Part shown: piece by piece, positions 18,187-27,862 of the stretch
Position numbering within the stretch: the first letter of the stretch is position 1
Layout of the letters: the number at the start of each line of letters is the position of its first letter
Source of the DNA: an uncultured Dokdonia sp.
GTDB lineage: Bacteria; Bacteroidota; Bacteroidia; Flavobacteriales; Flavobacteriaceae
Assembly (NCBI GenBank): GCA_947503305.1
Contig: CANNDF010000002.1
Location: 1 to 64,000, forward strand
Length of the DNA stretch: 64,000 nt
Direction: 5' to 3'
Translations under genes and position numbers: made by a program
The notes under the pieces: generated by a model
Told to the model about the DNA's origin: nothing
Database searches by the model: none
What the model saw: only the letters and a program-made list of their open reading frames with translations

Positions 18187-20934
18187 ATGGATAGATTTTC
18201 ATTTCTAAATGCCGCACATACAGCTTATTTTGCTGAGCTTTACGATCAATATTTACAGAACCCAGATAGCGTAGAACCTAGTTGGCGTGCTTTTTTCCAA
18301 GGTTTTGATTTTGGACTTGAGAGTAGTGAAGCTGTTTCACATGAAATTGGTGCTTCACCTGAAGCGATTCCAGAAAATGTTCGAAAAGAGTTTCAAGTAG
18401 TAAAACTTATTGATGGATATCGTACAAGAGGACATTTGTTTACAAAAACAAACCCAGTGCGTGAGCGCCGTAAATATGCTCCTACACTGGCTATAGAAAA
18501 TTTTGGACTTTCTCAAAATGATTTTGATACTGAGTTTGAAGCTGGTTCCATTTTAGGACTAGGTAAGAGAAGTTTACGTGATATTGTACGTCATCTGGAA
18601 GCTATTTATTGTGATGCGATAGGCGTAGAGTACATGTATATCCGTAACCCGGAAGAACGTGAATGGATTCAGAACTGGCTTAACAAAAATGATAATCACC
18701 CTACATATACCTCTGAGGAAAAGAAACACATTTTAGGAAAATTAAACGAAGCCCTTTCTTTTGAGAGCTTTCTACATTCTAAATATGTAGGGCAAAAACG
18801 ATTCTCTATTGAAGGAGTAGATGCCCTTATCCCAGGATTAGATACACTCATAGAACGAGGGGCCGAAAAAGGGATTCAACAGTTTGTTGTTGGAATGGCA
18901 CATCGTGGACGTTTAAATGTGCTGGCAAATATTTTTGGAAAATCTGCTGAAAATATTTTTTCAGAATTTGATAGTAAAGAATACGATGAAGAAGAATTAT
19001 TTGATGGAGATGTAAAATACCATATGGGTTGGACTAGTTTCCGCGAGACTAATGGCGGTAAAATGGTCCGTATGGACTTAGCGCCTAACCCTTCTCATCT
19101 GGAAACGGTTAATGCTGTCGTAGAAGGGATATCCAGAGCTAAAATAGACAATAAACTAGAAGGTGATGAGAAAGCTATTCTCCCTATACTTATCCATGGA
19201 GATGCTGCTGTAGCTGGACAAGGAGTTGTATACGAAGTAATCCAAATGGCTCAGTTAGATGGATATCGTACAGGAGGAACCATACATGTAGTAGCAAATA
19301 ACCAGGTAGGATTTACAACCAATTATCTTGATGCCCGTTCATCTACCTATTGTACAGATATAGGAAAAGTAACACTTTCTCCAGTACTTCATGTAAATGC
19401 AGATGATGCCGAAGCTGTATGTCATGCTTTTACATTTGCATTAGAATTTAGAATGGCATTTGGTCGTGATGTATTTATAGATGTACTTGGTTATCGTAAA
19501 TATGGACATAATGAGGGCGATGAACCTCGCTTTACACAGCCTTTATTATACAAAGCAATATCAAAACATAAGACTCCAAGAGATATCTATGCTGCGCGTT
19601 TAAAAAGTGAAGGCGTTATCGATGACGCTTATGTAAAAAAATTAGAGACTAGCTATAAAGGAGATCTGGAAGAAGATCTAGAGGCTTCTCGTAAAAAAGA
19701 GAAAACAGTCATTACAGAAATACTTGCCGATGATTGGGAGGCCTATGAACTTGGTGATCTTACGGATATTCTTTCTAAGGTAGATACTAGTTTTGATCAA
19801 AAGAAATTAGATGCCCTTGCAGATGGAATTACAAAATTACCAGAGGACAAAAAATTCATTCGTAAGATAGAGCGTATTATTGCAGATCGCAACAAACAAT
19901 ATACAGAAAGAAATGCATTGGATTGGGGAATGGGTGAATTATTGGCCTATGCCAGTTTAATGGAAGAAGGATATAATATACGTATCTCTGGACAAGATGT
20001 AGAACGAGGAACTTTCTCTCACCGACATGCGATAATTAAGACTGAAGATGATGTTGAAGAGGTAAACCTTCATAATACAATAGGTCTTAAAGGAAAGATG
20101 GACATCTATAATTCATTGCTTTCTGAGTATGGAGTTGTAGGTTTTGACTATGGATATGCTATGGCAGCTCCAGAAACTTTGACCATATGGGAGGCACAGT
20201 TTGGAGATTTTTCTAATGGCGCTCAGATTATGTTAGATCAGTACATATCTGCAGCAGAGTCAAAATGGAAAATTCAGAATGGTCTTGTCATGCTATTACC
20301 ACATGGATATGAAGCCCAAGGATCCGAACATTCCAGTGCACGTATGGAACGATACTTACAGTTATGCTCTCGGGATAATATGATCATGGCAGATGTAACG
20401 ACACCTGCAAACTTTTTTCACTTACTACGTAGACAGATGAAGTGGGGCTTTAGAAAACCATTGGTAGTATTTACACCCAAAAGTTTATTGCGTCATCCTA
20501 AAGTAATTTCTACGAAAGAAGAGTTGGCAACAGGAAGTTTTCAAGAGATTATAGATGATGCACAAGTAGATAAAAGTAAAGTAACATCAGTTGTATTTTG
20601 TACAGGTAAGTTTTATTACGATCTTTTAGAGCGTAGAGAACAGAATGGAAGAGATGATGTAGCTTTAGTTCGTATTGAGCAGTTATTTCCATTACCACAT
20701 GATCAAATTAAAGAAGTTATTGCAGGATACCCAAAAGCTACAGATTATGTATGGGCACAAGAAGAGCCTCGTAATATGGGAGCATGGGGCTATATGCTTA
20801 TGAATTTTGATCATGTAAAATTACGTATAGCATCACGACATGTATATAGTTCTCCTGCAGCAGGGAGTAGTACACGTTCCAAAGCAAGACATAAAAAAGT
20901 AATAGATAGCGTTTTTGAGGCGCCTCATAAATAG
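18187..20934 (+). CDS. sucA: 2-oxoglutarate dehydrogenase E1 component
   Basis: QFVVGMAHRGRLNVLANI, GDAAVAGQGVVYE, LLPHGYEAQGSEHSSARMERYLQL. Confidence 0.97.
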   Translation: MDRFSFLNAAHTAYFAELYDQYLQNPDSVEPSWRAFFQGFDFGLESSEAVSHEIGASPEAIPENVRKEFQVVKLIDGYRTRGHLFTKTNPVRERRKYAPTLAIENFGLSQNDFDTEFEAGSILGLGKRSLRDIVRHLEAIYCDAIGVEYMYIRNPEEREWIQNWLNKNDNHPTYTSEEKKHILGKLNEALSFESFLHSKYVGQKRFSIEGVDALIPGLDTLIERGAEKGIQQFVVGMAHRGRLNVLANIFGKSAENIFSEFDSKEYDEEELFDGDVKYHMGWTSFRETNGGKMVRMDLAPNPSHLETVNAVVEGISRAKIDNKLEGDEKAILPILIHGDAAVAGQGVVYEVIQMAQLDGYRTGGTIHVVANNQVGFTTNYLDARSSTYCTDIGKVTLSPVLHVNADDAEAVCHAFTFALEFRMAFGRDVFIDVLGYRKYGHNEGDEPRFTQPLLYKAISKHKTPRDIYAARLKSEGVIDDAYVKKLETSYKGDLEEDLEASRKKEKTVITEILADDWEAYELGDLTDILSKVDTSFDQKKLDALADGITKLPEDKKFIRKIERIIADRNKQYTERNALDWGMGELLAYASLMEEGYNIRISGQDVERGTFSHRHAIIKTEDDVEEVNLHNTIGLKGKMDIYNSLLSEYGVVGFDYGYAMAAPETLTIWEAQFGDFSNGAQIMLDQYISAAESKWKIQNGLVMLLPHGYEAQGSEHSSARMERYLQLCSRDNMIMADVTTPANFFHLLRRQMKWGFRKPLVVFTPKSLLRHPKVISTKEELATGSFQEIIDDAQVDKSKVTSVVFCTGKFYYDLLERREQNGRDDVALVRIEQLFPLPHDQIKEVIAGYPKATDYVWAQEEPRNMGAWGYMLMNFDHVKLRIASRHVYSSPAAGSSTRSKARHKKVIDSVFEAPHK

Positions 20935-20959
20935 TTAAAGAATCCATTATAGTAATTAC

Positions 20960-20973
20960 GCTTTCGCGAAAGC
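20960..20973. repeat. Dispersed palindrome GCTTTCGCGAAAGC
   Basis: Exact copy between sucA and sucB. Confidence 0.97.
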
Positions 20974-20994
20974 AAACACAATTAAAAAATCATT

Positions 20995-22203
20995 ATGGTT
21001 TTAGAAATGAAAGTCCCTTCTCCGGGAGAATCCATCACCGAAGTAGAAATTGCACAATGGCTCGTTGAAGACGGGGATTATGTAGAAAAAGATCAGGCTA
21101 TCGCCGAAGTAGATAGTGATAAGGCAACCCTTGAACTTCCTGCAGAAGCTAGTGGTGTTATTACACTAAAAGCAGAAGAAGGAGATGCTGTAGAAGTAGG
21201 CGCTGTTGTATGCTTGATTGATACCGCTGCCGAAGCTCCAGCTGGAGGCATAAAAGAAGAGGCTCCTGTTGAGAAAAAAGAAGAGGCTCCAGCACCCAAA
21301 GTAGAAGCTCCTGTAGCTAAAACGTATGCGTCTGGTACTCCCAGTCCTGCAGCAAAAAAGATCCTTGATGAAAAAGGAATAGATGCCAGTCAAGTATCTG
21401 GATCGGGACGTGATGGTCGTATTACAAAAGAAGATGCAGTCCAAGCAACCCCTTCTATGGGAACACCAGGACCTGGTGCCCGAGGAGAAAGCCGTACAAA
21501 ATTATCTATGTTACGACGTAAAGTAGCAGAACGTCTTGTAGAAGCAAAAAATACAACGGCTATGCTTACCACTTTTAATGAGGTAAACATGCAACCTATT
21601 TTTGATATTCGTAAAGAGTACAAAGAAGCGTTTAAAGCAAAACATGGCGTAAGTCTTGGGTTTATGTCTTTCTTCACACTTGCTGTGGTACGTGCTTTAG
21701 AATTATATCCTGCTGTCAATAGTATGATTGATGGAAAGGAGATGCTTACTTTCGACTATAAAGACATTTCGATTGCTGTGTCAGGTCCTAAAGGACTGAT
21801 GGTGCCTGTGATTCGAAATGCAGAAAACCTATCGTTTAGAGGGGTAGAAAGTGAAGTGAAGCGTCTGGCAATTCGCGCACGTGATGGTCAAATTACCGTG
21901 GATGAAATGACGGGAGGTACCTTTACCATTTCCAATGGAGGTGTTTTTGGATCGATGCTATCGACACCTATTATCAATCCTCCTCAATCCGGGATTTTAG
22001 GAATGCATAATATCGTAGAGCGTCCTATTGTAAAAGACGGTCAGATTATTATTGCACCGATCATGTTTGTAGCACTATCATACGACCACCGTATTATTGA
22101 TGGAAAAGAATCTGTAGGATTCTTAGTCGCTGTAAAAGAAGCCCTAGAAGATCCTATCAATCTATTGATGAATGGAGATATAAAGAAAGCGTTGGAAATG
22201 TAA
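20995..22203 (+). CDS. sucB: Dihydrolipoyllysine-residue succinyltransferase (E2 of 2-oxoglutarate dehydrogenase)
   Basis: Lipoyl domain (EVDSDKATLELPAE), E3-binding motif, ALSYDHRIIDGKESVGFLVAVKEALEDP. Confidence 0.96.
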   Translation: MVLEMKVPSPGESITEVEIAQWLVEDGDYVEKDQAIAEVDSDKATLELPAEASGVITLKAEEGDAVEVGAVVCLIDTAAEAPAGGIKEEAPVEKKEEAPAPKVEAPVAKTYASGTPSPAAKKILDEKGIDASQVSGSGRDGRITKEDAVQATPSMGTPGPGARGESRTKLSMLRRKVAERLVEAKNTTAMLTTFNEVNMQPIFDIRKEYKEAFKAKHGVSLGFMSFFTLAVVRALELYPAVNSMIDGKEMLTFDYKDISIAVSGPKGLMVPVIRNAENLSFRGVESEVKRLAIRARDGQITVDEMTGGTFTISNGGVFGSMLSTPIINPPQSGILGMHNIVERPIVKDGQIIIAPIMFVALSYDHRIIDGKESVGFLVAVKEALEDPINLLMNGDIKKALEM

Positions 22204-22234
22204 ATGGATAGAATATCATTACCATACAAAAAAG

Positions 22235-22260
22235 ACCGAACATCATTGTTCGGTTTTTTT
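22235..22260 (+). terminator. Rho-independent terminator after sucB
   Basis: ACCGAACA-tcat-TGTTCGGT followed by a T-tract. Confidence 0.85.
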
Positions 22261-22465
22261 GCAAATGACTTCAAGACCCCCAACCCATAAGTCATTCTAA
22301 AGGATACATGTGTAAATACAAATAAACTTAGTTCTGGTTATTGTCGTAGTATCTTTTTGAGGATTGTATTTTCCTGAGAATAACTCACAAAGAATAATAG
22401 CGTGATAATTTTCATTAGGAGCGACTCTTGTATTGATATACGTGATGTACAAGATACATTATACT

Positions 22466-22906
22466 TTATTTTTTAAGATATAAGCAAGTATACTGATAAT
22501 CAATGATTCCTTTTCCTAGGTTGAGAATATCTGCTCCTAAAATCCCATGAACGGGGGTTGCGTTATGATTTTCTAAGGCTGTATTTACATGAGAAAGATC
22601 AAAGAGGACGAGATTGATGTCTTGTCGTTTCCAAGTACCTATTTTAATCGTATTTTCTTTAGAAATTTCGGTACGCATATCAGTAGCACCAGCACCTGCA
22701 GCTAAGACTTCACTTTCTTCACTGATCAATTTAAAATGAGTTGCAGACTCAAAATCGATACAAGAACTAGATGCTCCTGTATCCAGAATAAAAGATCCTT
22801 CGACACCATTTATTTTGGCAGTAATTTCAAGATGATGTGTGAGTGTTGGAAATAATCGAGTGCGTGTATACCCTTTTTCTAATAGAAACTCACGTAGTGA
22901 TGCCAT
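22466..22906 (-). CDS. Retropepsin-like aspartic protease
   Basis: GSFILDTGASSSCID and HGILGADIL motifs; start reassigned from 22984 to MASLREFLLEKG because the longer N-terminus reads through the palindrome and a -7 element. Confidence 0.8.
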   Translation of the reverse strand: MASLREFLLEKGYTRTRLFPTLTHHLEITAKINGVEGSFILDTGASSSCIDFESATHFKLISEESEVLAAGAGATDMRTEISKENTIKIGTWKRQDINLVLFDLSHVNTALENHNATPVHGILGADILNLGKGIIDYQYTCLYLKK

Positions 22907-22930
22907 ATTTTTTACATAATTAAGAGGTGT

Positions 22931-22938
22931 CAAAAATA
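22931..22938 (-). promoter_or_regulatory. Bacteroidota -7 element (TATTTTTG) for the retropepsin-like gene
   Basis: CAAAAATA on + strand, 25 nt upstream of the ATG at 22906. Confidence 0.5.
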
Positions 22939-22964
22939 CTATAAATGGATGAGAGAATATATAC

Positions 22965-22978
22965 GCTTTCGCGAAAGC
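22965..22978. repeat. Dispersed palindrome GCTTTCGCGAAAGC
   Basis: Exact copy between divergent promoters. Confidence 0.97.
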
Positions 22979-22995
22979 ATACAAAGATCATTTAC

Positions 22996-23003
22996 TATTT
23001 TTG
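22996..23003 (+). promoter_or_regulatory. Bacteroidota -7 element (TATTTTTG) for tatD-family gene
   Basis: TAnnTTTG consensus immediately upstream of ATG at 23008. Confidence 0.5.
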
Positions 23004-23007
23004 CGCC

Positions 23008-23784
23008 ATGTTTACAGATACACATACACATTTATATAGTGAAGCCTTTGATGAAGATCAAGCAGTAATGATACAACGGGCAATAGACGCCGGTGTATCT
23101 CGATTTTTTATTCCAGCCATAGATTCTGAATATACAGAGCGTATGTATGCACTCGAACGTAAATATCCAGAACAGGTATTTCTTATGATGGGTTTACATC
23201 CTACACATGTTAAAGAAAATTATAAAGATGAGTTAGCACATGTAGAAACTCAGTTTGCCTCTCGTTCTTTTTATGCAGTAGGTGAAATAGGAATTGATTT
23301 ATATTGGGATAGAACCACATTAGAGATACAACAAGATGCTTTTAGAAGGCAAATTCAACTGGCAAAAAAATATAAGCTACCTATTGTTATTCATTGTAGA
23401 GAAGCATTTGATGAAGTTTTTGAAGTCTTAGAAAGTGAGAAAAGTGAGGATCTTTTTGGAATTTTTCATTGCTTTACAGGAACAAAAGAGCATGCATTAA
23501 AAGCTATAGGGCATAACATGAAGCTTGGTATAGGAGGTGTAGTGACATTTAAGAATGGAAAAATAGATCAATTTTTATCAGAAATATCGTTAGAACATAT
23601 TGTCCTTGAAACCGATGCTCCCTATTTGAGCCCCGTACCTTTTCGAGGAAAACGTAACGAAAGTAGTTATGTAAAGTTGGTTGCAGAAAAGCTGGCTCAT
23701 ATATATCAATTACCTGTTGAAGAAATTGCTTTAATAACCTCACAAAATGCAGATACAATATTCCTTAATAAAAAGAAAATCTAA
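23008..23784 (+). CDS. TatD family hydrolase
   Basis: MFTDTHTHLYSEAF, IGEIGIDLYWD, PIVIHCREAFDE, FHCFTG, LETDAPYLSPVPFRGKRNES. Confidence 0.94.
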   Translation: MFTDTHTHLYSEAFDEDQAVMIQRAIDAGVSRFFIPAIDSEYTERMYALERKYPEQVFLMMGLHPTHVKENYKDELAHVETQFASRSFYAVGEIGIDLYWDRTTLEIQQDAFRRQIQLAKKYKLPIVIHCREAFDEVFEVLESEKSEDLFGIFHCFTGTKEHALKAIGHNMKLGIGGVVTFKNGKIDQFLSEISLEHIVLETDAPYLSPVPFRGKRNESSYVKLVAEKLAHIYQLPVEEIALITSQNADTIFLNKKKI

Positions 23785-23855
23785 ACTTCATTAGAGAAGT
23801 GTAGTTATGGGAAAATTATTTCGTTCTTTTGTGACAAATTATCTAAGGTATTTAC

Positions 23856-24974
23856 GTGGAATTATTTGACCGCATTAGACCATATCATGATTCTGAAGTG
23901 AATCACGCTTTAAAAGAAGCCATAAAACATCCTATGTTCAAGGTGTTGATGCAGTTTACTTTTCCGGAGGCGTCATTGAACGATATCAATACTATCTTAA
24001 AAGAATGCCACTCTATACGTGATTTTCAGACAAACGTAATTTATAAATCTGTTCAGAATTTACTTGCCAAAAGTTCTGAAGGATTTACAACTTCTGGATT
24101 TAAAAATTTAAACCCTAATACCCCATATCTATATATATCTAATCATAGAGATATAGTATTAGACACATCATTGCTCAATGTAGGGCTTATTGATAACGGT
24201 TTAATAACAACAGCTTCTGCTATAGGAGATAATCTAGTTCAGAAAGATTTTTTGATGGCACTTTCTCGATTGAACCGCAACTTTCTAGTCCTTAGAGATC
24301 AATCCCCGAGAGAATTATTAAAAAGTTCTAAAACCCTTTCTGAGTATATAAAACTTCTACTTTCTAAAAACAGATCAGTCTGGATGGCGCAACGAGAAGG
24401 GCGTACTAAAGATGGAATGGATAAAACGCAACAAGGGGTTCTTAAAATGATTACCATGGCAAAAGGGGAATCATCATTAGTAGATTATATAAAAGGGTTG
24501 CATATAGTTCCAGTAGCTATATCGTATGAATATGACCCTACAGATATTCTGAAAGTTCCAGAAATAGTAGCAAAACAAGGTAATATGCCTTATGTAAAGA
24601 CAAGTAATGAAGACTTTAATAGTATTCTTAAAGGAGCACTAGGTTTTAAAAAGCGTATTCATATAGAAGCAGCTCCACTAGACCCTATGGTCTATGATCA
24701 CATAGGAGAGCAGCAAAGTGATAACGAGAAGTTGCAGCAGTTAGCTTTAGAAATAGACAAAAAAATCTATAGCCACTATAAATTATGGCCTTCTAACTAT
24801 ATCGCATATGATTTATACCATAAAACAAATATGTATAAGGAGTTTTATGATGAAAAAGAATTGCGTCATTTTGAACGTCGTTTAGAACGTCGGGTAAATA
24901 AAGGAAATCAATTAGAAGTAGATAGTTTTTTATTAATGTATGCAAATCCTGTAATAAATGTAAAAGACAGATGA
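23856..24974 (+). CDS. 1-acyl-sn-glycerol-3-phosphate acyltransferase family protein
   Basis: YISNHRDIVLDTSLLN (HxxxxD) and MAQREGRTKDGMDKTQ. Confidence 0.85.
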   Translation: MELFDRIRPYHDSEVNHALKEAIKHPMFKVLMQFTFPEASLNDINTILKECHSIRDFQTNVIYKSVQNLLAKSSEGFTTSGFKNLNPNTPYLYISNHRDIVLDTSLLNVGLIDNGLITTASAIGDNLVQKDFLMALSRLNRNFLVLRDQSPRELLKSSKTLSEYIKLLLSKNRSVWMAQREGRTKDGMDKTQQGVLKMITMAKGESSLVDYIKGLHIVPVAISYEYDPTDILKVPEIVAKQGNMPYVKTSNEDFNSILKGALGFKKRIHIEAAPLDPMVYDHIGEQQSDNEKLQQLALEIDKKIYSHYKLWPSNYIAYDLYHKTNMYKEFYDEKELRHFERRLERRVNKGNQLEVDSFLLMYANPVINVKDR

Positions 24975-25996
24975 GTTCAAAACCAAATATCTTATTGATA
25001 TATACTGGAGGTACCATAGGTATGATTAAAGATTATGAAACAGGAGCACTTAAAGCTTTTGACTTTGATCAATTATTACAAAACATTCCTGAGCTCAGAT
25101 TATTAGATTGTGATATTACAACGTCTTCTTTTAAAAATCCAATAGATTCCTCAAATATGAATCTTTCTTATTGGGCAGAACTTTGTGATATTATAGAAAC
25201 AAATTATGAAGCTTATCAAGGGTTTGTAATACTCCACGGGAGTGATACAATGAGCTATACAGCATCGGCTATTAGTTTTATGCTTGAGAATCTTGGGAAG
25301 CCTGTTATTTTTACAGGCTCTCAACTACCGATAGGAGATTTACGTACAGATGCAAAGGAAAATTTAATTACTGCCGTTCAGATTGCCGCATTATGTAGGC
25401 GTAGTAGGCCTATGGTTCAAGAAGTATGTTTGTATTTTGAATATAAATTGTATAGAGCAAACAGAACGACAAAAGTTAGTGCAGAACAATTTGAAGCTTT
25501 TGATTCTCCTAATTATCCAGATTTAATAACATCAGGAGTTCATCTTACAGTTAATGAAGAAGCACTATTAAGACCTGGGCGTAAAGTATTTAAGGTTCAT
25601 AAAAATATGGTCACTGATATTTTACTACTTAAAATATATCCAGGTATTACAGAAGATATGGTTCGTGCTATGCTTTCGATAGATATAGTACGAGGAGTGA
25701 TTATAGAAACCTATGGAGCTGGGAATACAACTACCGAAACTTGGTTTATTGATATATTGCGAAACGTTATAAAACAAGGTATACCTGTTGTTAATGTATC
25801 ACAATGTATAGGAGGTAGTGTTCAAATGGGAAACTATGAAACAAGTGTAGAGTTAAAAAAGATAGGAGTAATTAGTGGTAAAGATATTACCCTTGAAGCA
25901 GCAATAGCAAAAATGATGTACTTACTAGGACAACAGCTAGGACCTAAAGTATTTAAATCTATTTATGAGACATCTCTCCGAGGTGAGCTTACTTAA
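24971..25996 (+). CDS. ansA: Type I asparaginase
   Basis: ILLIYTGGTIGMIKD, VILHGSDTMSYTASAISFML, ATG overlaps upstream stop (ATGA). Confidence 0.92.
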   Translation: MSSKPNILLIYTGGTIGMIKDYETGALKAFDFDQLLQNIPELRLLDCDITTSSFKNPIDSSNMNLSYWAELCDIIETNYEAYQGFVILHGSDTMSYTASAISFMLENLGKPVIFTGSQLPIGDLRTDAKENLITAVQIAALCRRSRPMVQEVCLYFEYKLYRANRTTKVSAEQFEAFDSPNYPDLITSGVHLTVNEEALLRPGRKVFKVHKNMVTDILLLKIYPGITEDMVRAMLSIDIVRGVIIETYGAGNTTTETWFIDILRNVIKQGIPVVNVSQCIGGSVQMGNYETSVELKKIGVISGKDITLEAAIAKMMYLLGQQLGPKVFKSIYETSLRGELT

Positions 25997-26002
25997 ATAT
26001 AC

Positions 26003-26035
26003 AAAGGAGCCCTTTTATACTAAAAGGACTCCTTT
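26003..26035 (+). terminator. Terminator-like hairpin after asparaginase
   Basis: AAAGGAGcCCTTTTatacTAAAAGGactCCTTT. Confidence 0.6.
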
Positions 26036-26081
26036 CTCCAAAAATTAAACGATCAATCTCTAACTTGTAAAAGGGAGATAC

Positions 26082-26423
26082 TTATCTCACTAAAAACTTC
26101 TTTACAATTACATTTGTATCTGAGTTGATCTTAATAAAATACATCCCCTTCGCTAGCTTGTTGATATCAATTGTTTTTGAGTTATTAAACTCTCTTAGAT
26201 TTAAAGACATTAATATTTTTCCATTAACATCAGTGATCACAGCTTATTCTGACGTATTTGATCCTAGACACGAAAGTGTTACCTGATCTGTTGCTGGGTT
26301 AGGGTATAGGGTTATGCTTTCGCTAAAGCTTTCTTCTCCTGAGGAATTAGAACTCATACTAGAGCAGGTGATCCAGCTTTTCTCTCTAGGAATTACTCCT
26401 AATGTTTCGTTTCGAGTCTTTTT
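26082..26423 (-). pseudogene. Orphan, decayed T9SS type A sorting domain (C-terminal secretion signal) with internal stop
   Basis: Minus-strand reading: KKTRNETLGVIPREKSWITCSSMSSNSSGEESFSESITLYPNPATDQVTLSCLGSNTSE*AVITDVNGKILMSLNLREFNNSKTIDINKLAKGMYFIKINSDTNVIVKKFLVR*; in-frame TAA at 26244-26246, no frameshift; upstream stop at 26424-26426. Confidence 0.85.
26316..26329. repeat. Near copy of dispersed palindrome (GCTTTCGCTAAAGC)
   Basis: One mismatch; inside the T9SS domain pseudogene. Confidence 0.7.
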
Positions 26424-26654
26424 TTAATGCTATCCTATCTGAAGAATACTTAATGATAGGTATTAAAAATGTTTGCTAGTTTGCTGTGGTCAAAAGAAAT
26501 AACTAATTAATTATAGCGCGTTTTTTAGACAAATAAAAAGCTAAGTTTTTGGCATTTCTCTATTTTTTTAAATTTTAGGAAATGTTTATTTTTTTATTCC
26601 TAACTATTTTGGTTCTTTTGTCGAAGTCTATGATTTCGATTATTGATAAAATAG

Positions 26655-26742
26655 AGAGAGGTGGCCGAGTGGTCGAAGGCGCACGCCTGGAAAGTGTGTA
26701 TACGCCAAAAGCGTATCGAGGGTTCGAATCCCTTCCTCTCTG
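26655..26742 (+). tRNA. tRNA-Ser (anticodon GGA)
   Basis: AGAGAGG-TG-GCC...CACGC-CTGGAAA-GTGTG...variable arm...GGGTTCGAATCCC-TT-CCTCTCT-G; CCA not encoded. Confidence 0.95.
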
Positions 26743-27037
26743 CAATTATAACTTACTATAAAATAAATAAAACACATGTTTTATTTACAGAGAAGTAAGA
26801 AAAAGGCGCGTGTAATACTCAGGTGTTGCTATATGTTAATAGAGTAATACTGCGTTTATTATATAAAAAATGTGAATGATGTTTGAATTATTACAGTATT
26901 CGCAACAAAATAATAAAGATGCCTTTGATTTTCTATGAACTAGAAAACCTTGGTATTCTGTTTGGCAATTTTTAAGAATTAATCTAATTAATTACTATAT
27001 TTAACCCTTTACTAATTTAAATTTAAGATCAAGAGCA

Positions 27038-27832
27038 ATGAAAAAATTATTCTCTATTATGGCAATCGCAGCTGTTGTAGCTATAGGTACTTTTACCGCA
27101 AAAGCAAACAATGCGCAGACTACTACCCTTCCAGTTCAAATACAACAAATAGTTGCTAATGTTGATTCAGGAACAACTTTTCAAGATACCGGAGCTGAAG
27201 AACCGTCTTTTACACAAGGCTTAAAGAAACGTTTTATAGAAGGAGGTCCTGGCTTTATGGGGATTGTACTACTTTGTTTAATACTTGGTCTTGCAATTTC
27301 AATAGAAAGAATTATCTACTTAAACTTAGCATCTACAAACAGTAAGAAACTTGCTCAAAGTGTAGAAGATGCACTAAGTAGTGGTGGTGTAGAAGCTGCA
27401 AAAGAAGTATGTCGTAACACAAAAGGACCTGTTGCTTCTATTTACTATCAAGGACTTGATAGAATGGGAGAAGGTACAGAAGCTGCTGAGAAAGCTGTTG
27501 TAGCATATGGCGGTGTTCAAATGGGACAACTCGAAAAGAATGTGTCTTGGATATCATTGTTTATTGCACTAGCTCCAATGCTTGGATTCATGGGTACAGT
27601 AATTGGTATGATTAAGGCCTTTGATAAAATTGAAGCAGCAGGAGATATGAATCCGGCACTTGTGGCAGGAGGTATTAAAGTAGCACTTCTTACAACGGTA
27701 TTTGGTCTTGTAGTGGCTATTATTCTTCAAATTTTTTATAACTATATTATTGCAAAAATCGATAGTATCGTAAATGATATGGAAGATTCTTCTATTACAC
27801 TTATCGATATGCTAGTGAAGCATAAAAAATAA
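27038..27832 (+). CDS. MotA/TolQ/ExbB proton channel family protein
   Basis: APMLGFMGTVIGMIKAFDKI, KVALLTTVFGLVVAIILQIFYNYI. Confidence 0.94.
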   Translation: MKKLFSIMAIAAVVAIGTFTAKANNAQTTTLPVQIQQIVANVDSGTTFQDTGAEEPSFTQGLKKRFIEGGPGFMGIVLLCLILGLAISIERIIYLNLASTNSKKLAQSVEDALSSGGVEAAKEVCRNTKGPVASIYYQGLDRMGEGTEAAEKAVVAYGGVQMGQLEKNVSWISLFIALAPMLGFMGTVIGMIKAFDKIEAAGDMNPALVAGGIKVALLTTVFGLVVAIILQIFYNYIIAKIDSIVNDMEDSSITLIDMLVKHKK

Positions 27833-27862
27833 TAATAGTAATACCTAAAACGAAGATATATT

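Noticed and set aside
21093-21719. Minus-strand ORFs inside sucB and similar antisense ORFs throughout the track
   Set aside because: Fully contained in strongly supported genes on the other strand; no domains, unusual composition.
22907-22984. N-terminal extension MYAFAKAYIFSHPFIVFLTPLNYVKN of the retropepsin-like ORF
   Set aside because: It translates the intergenic palindrome and a promoter element; start at 22906 is more plausible.
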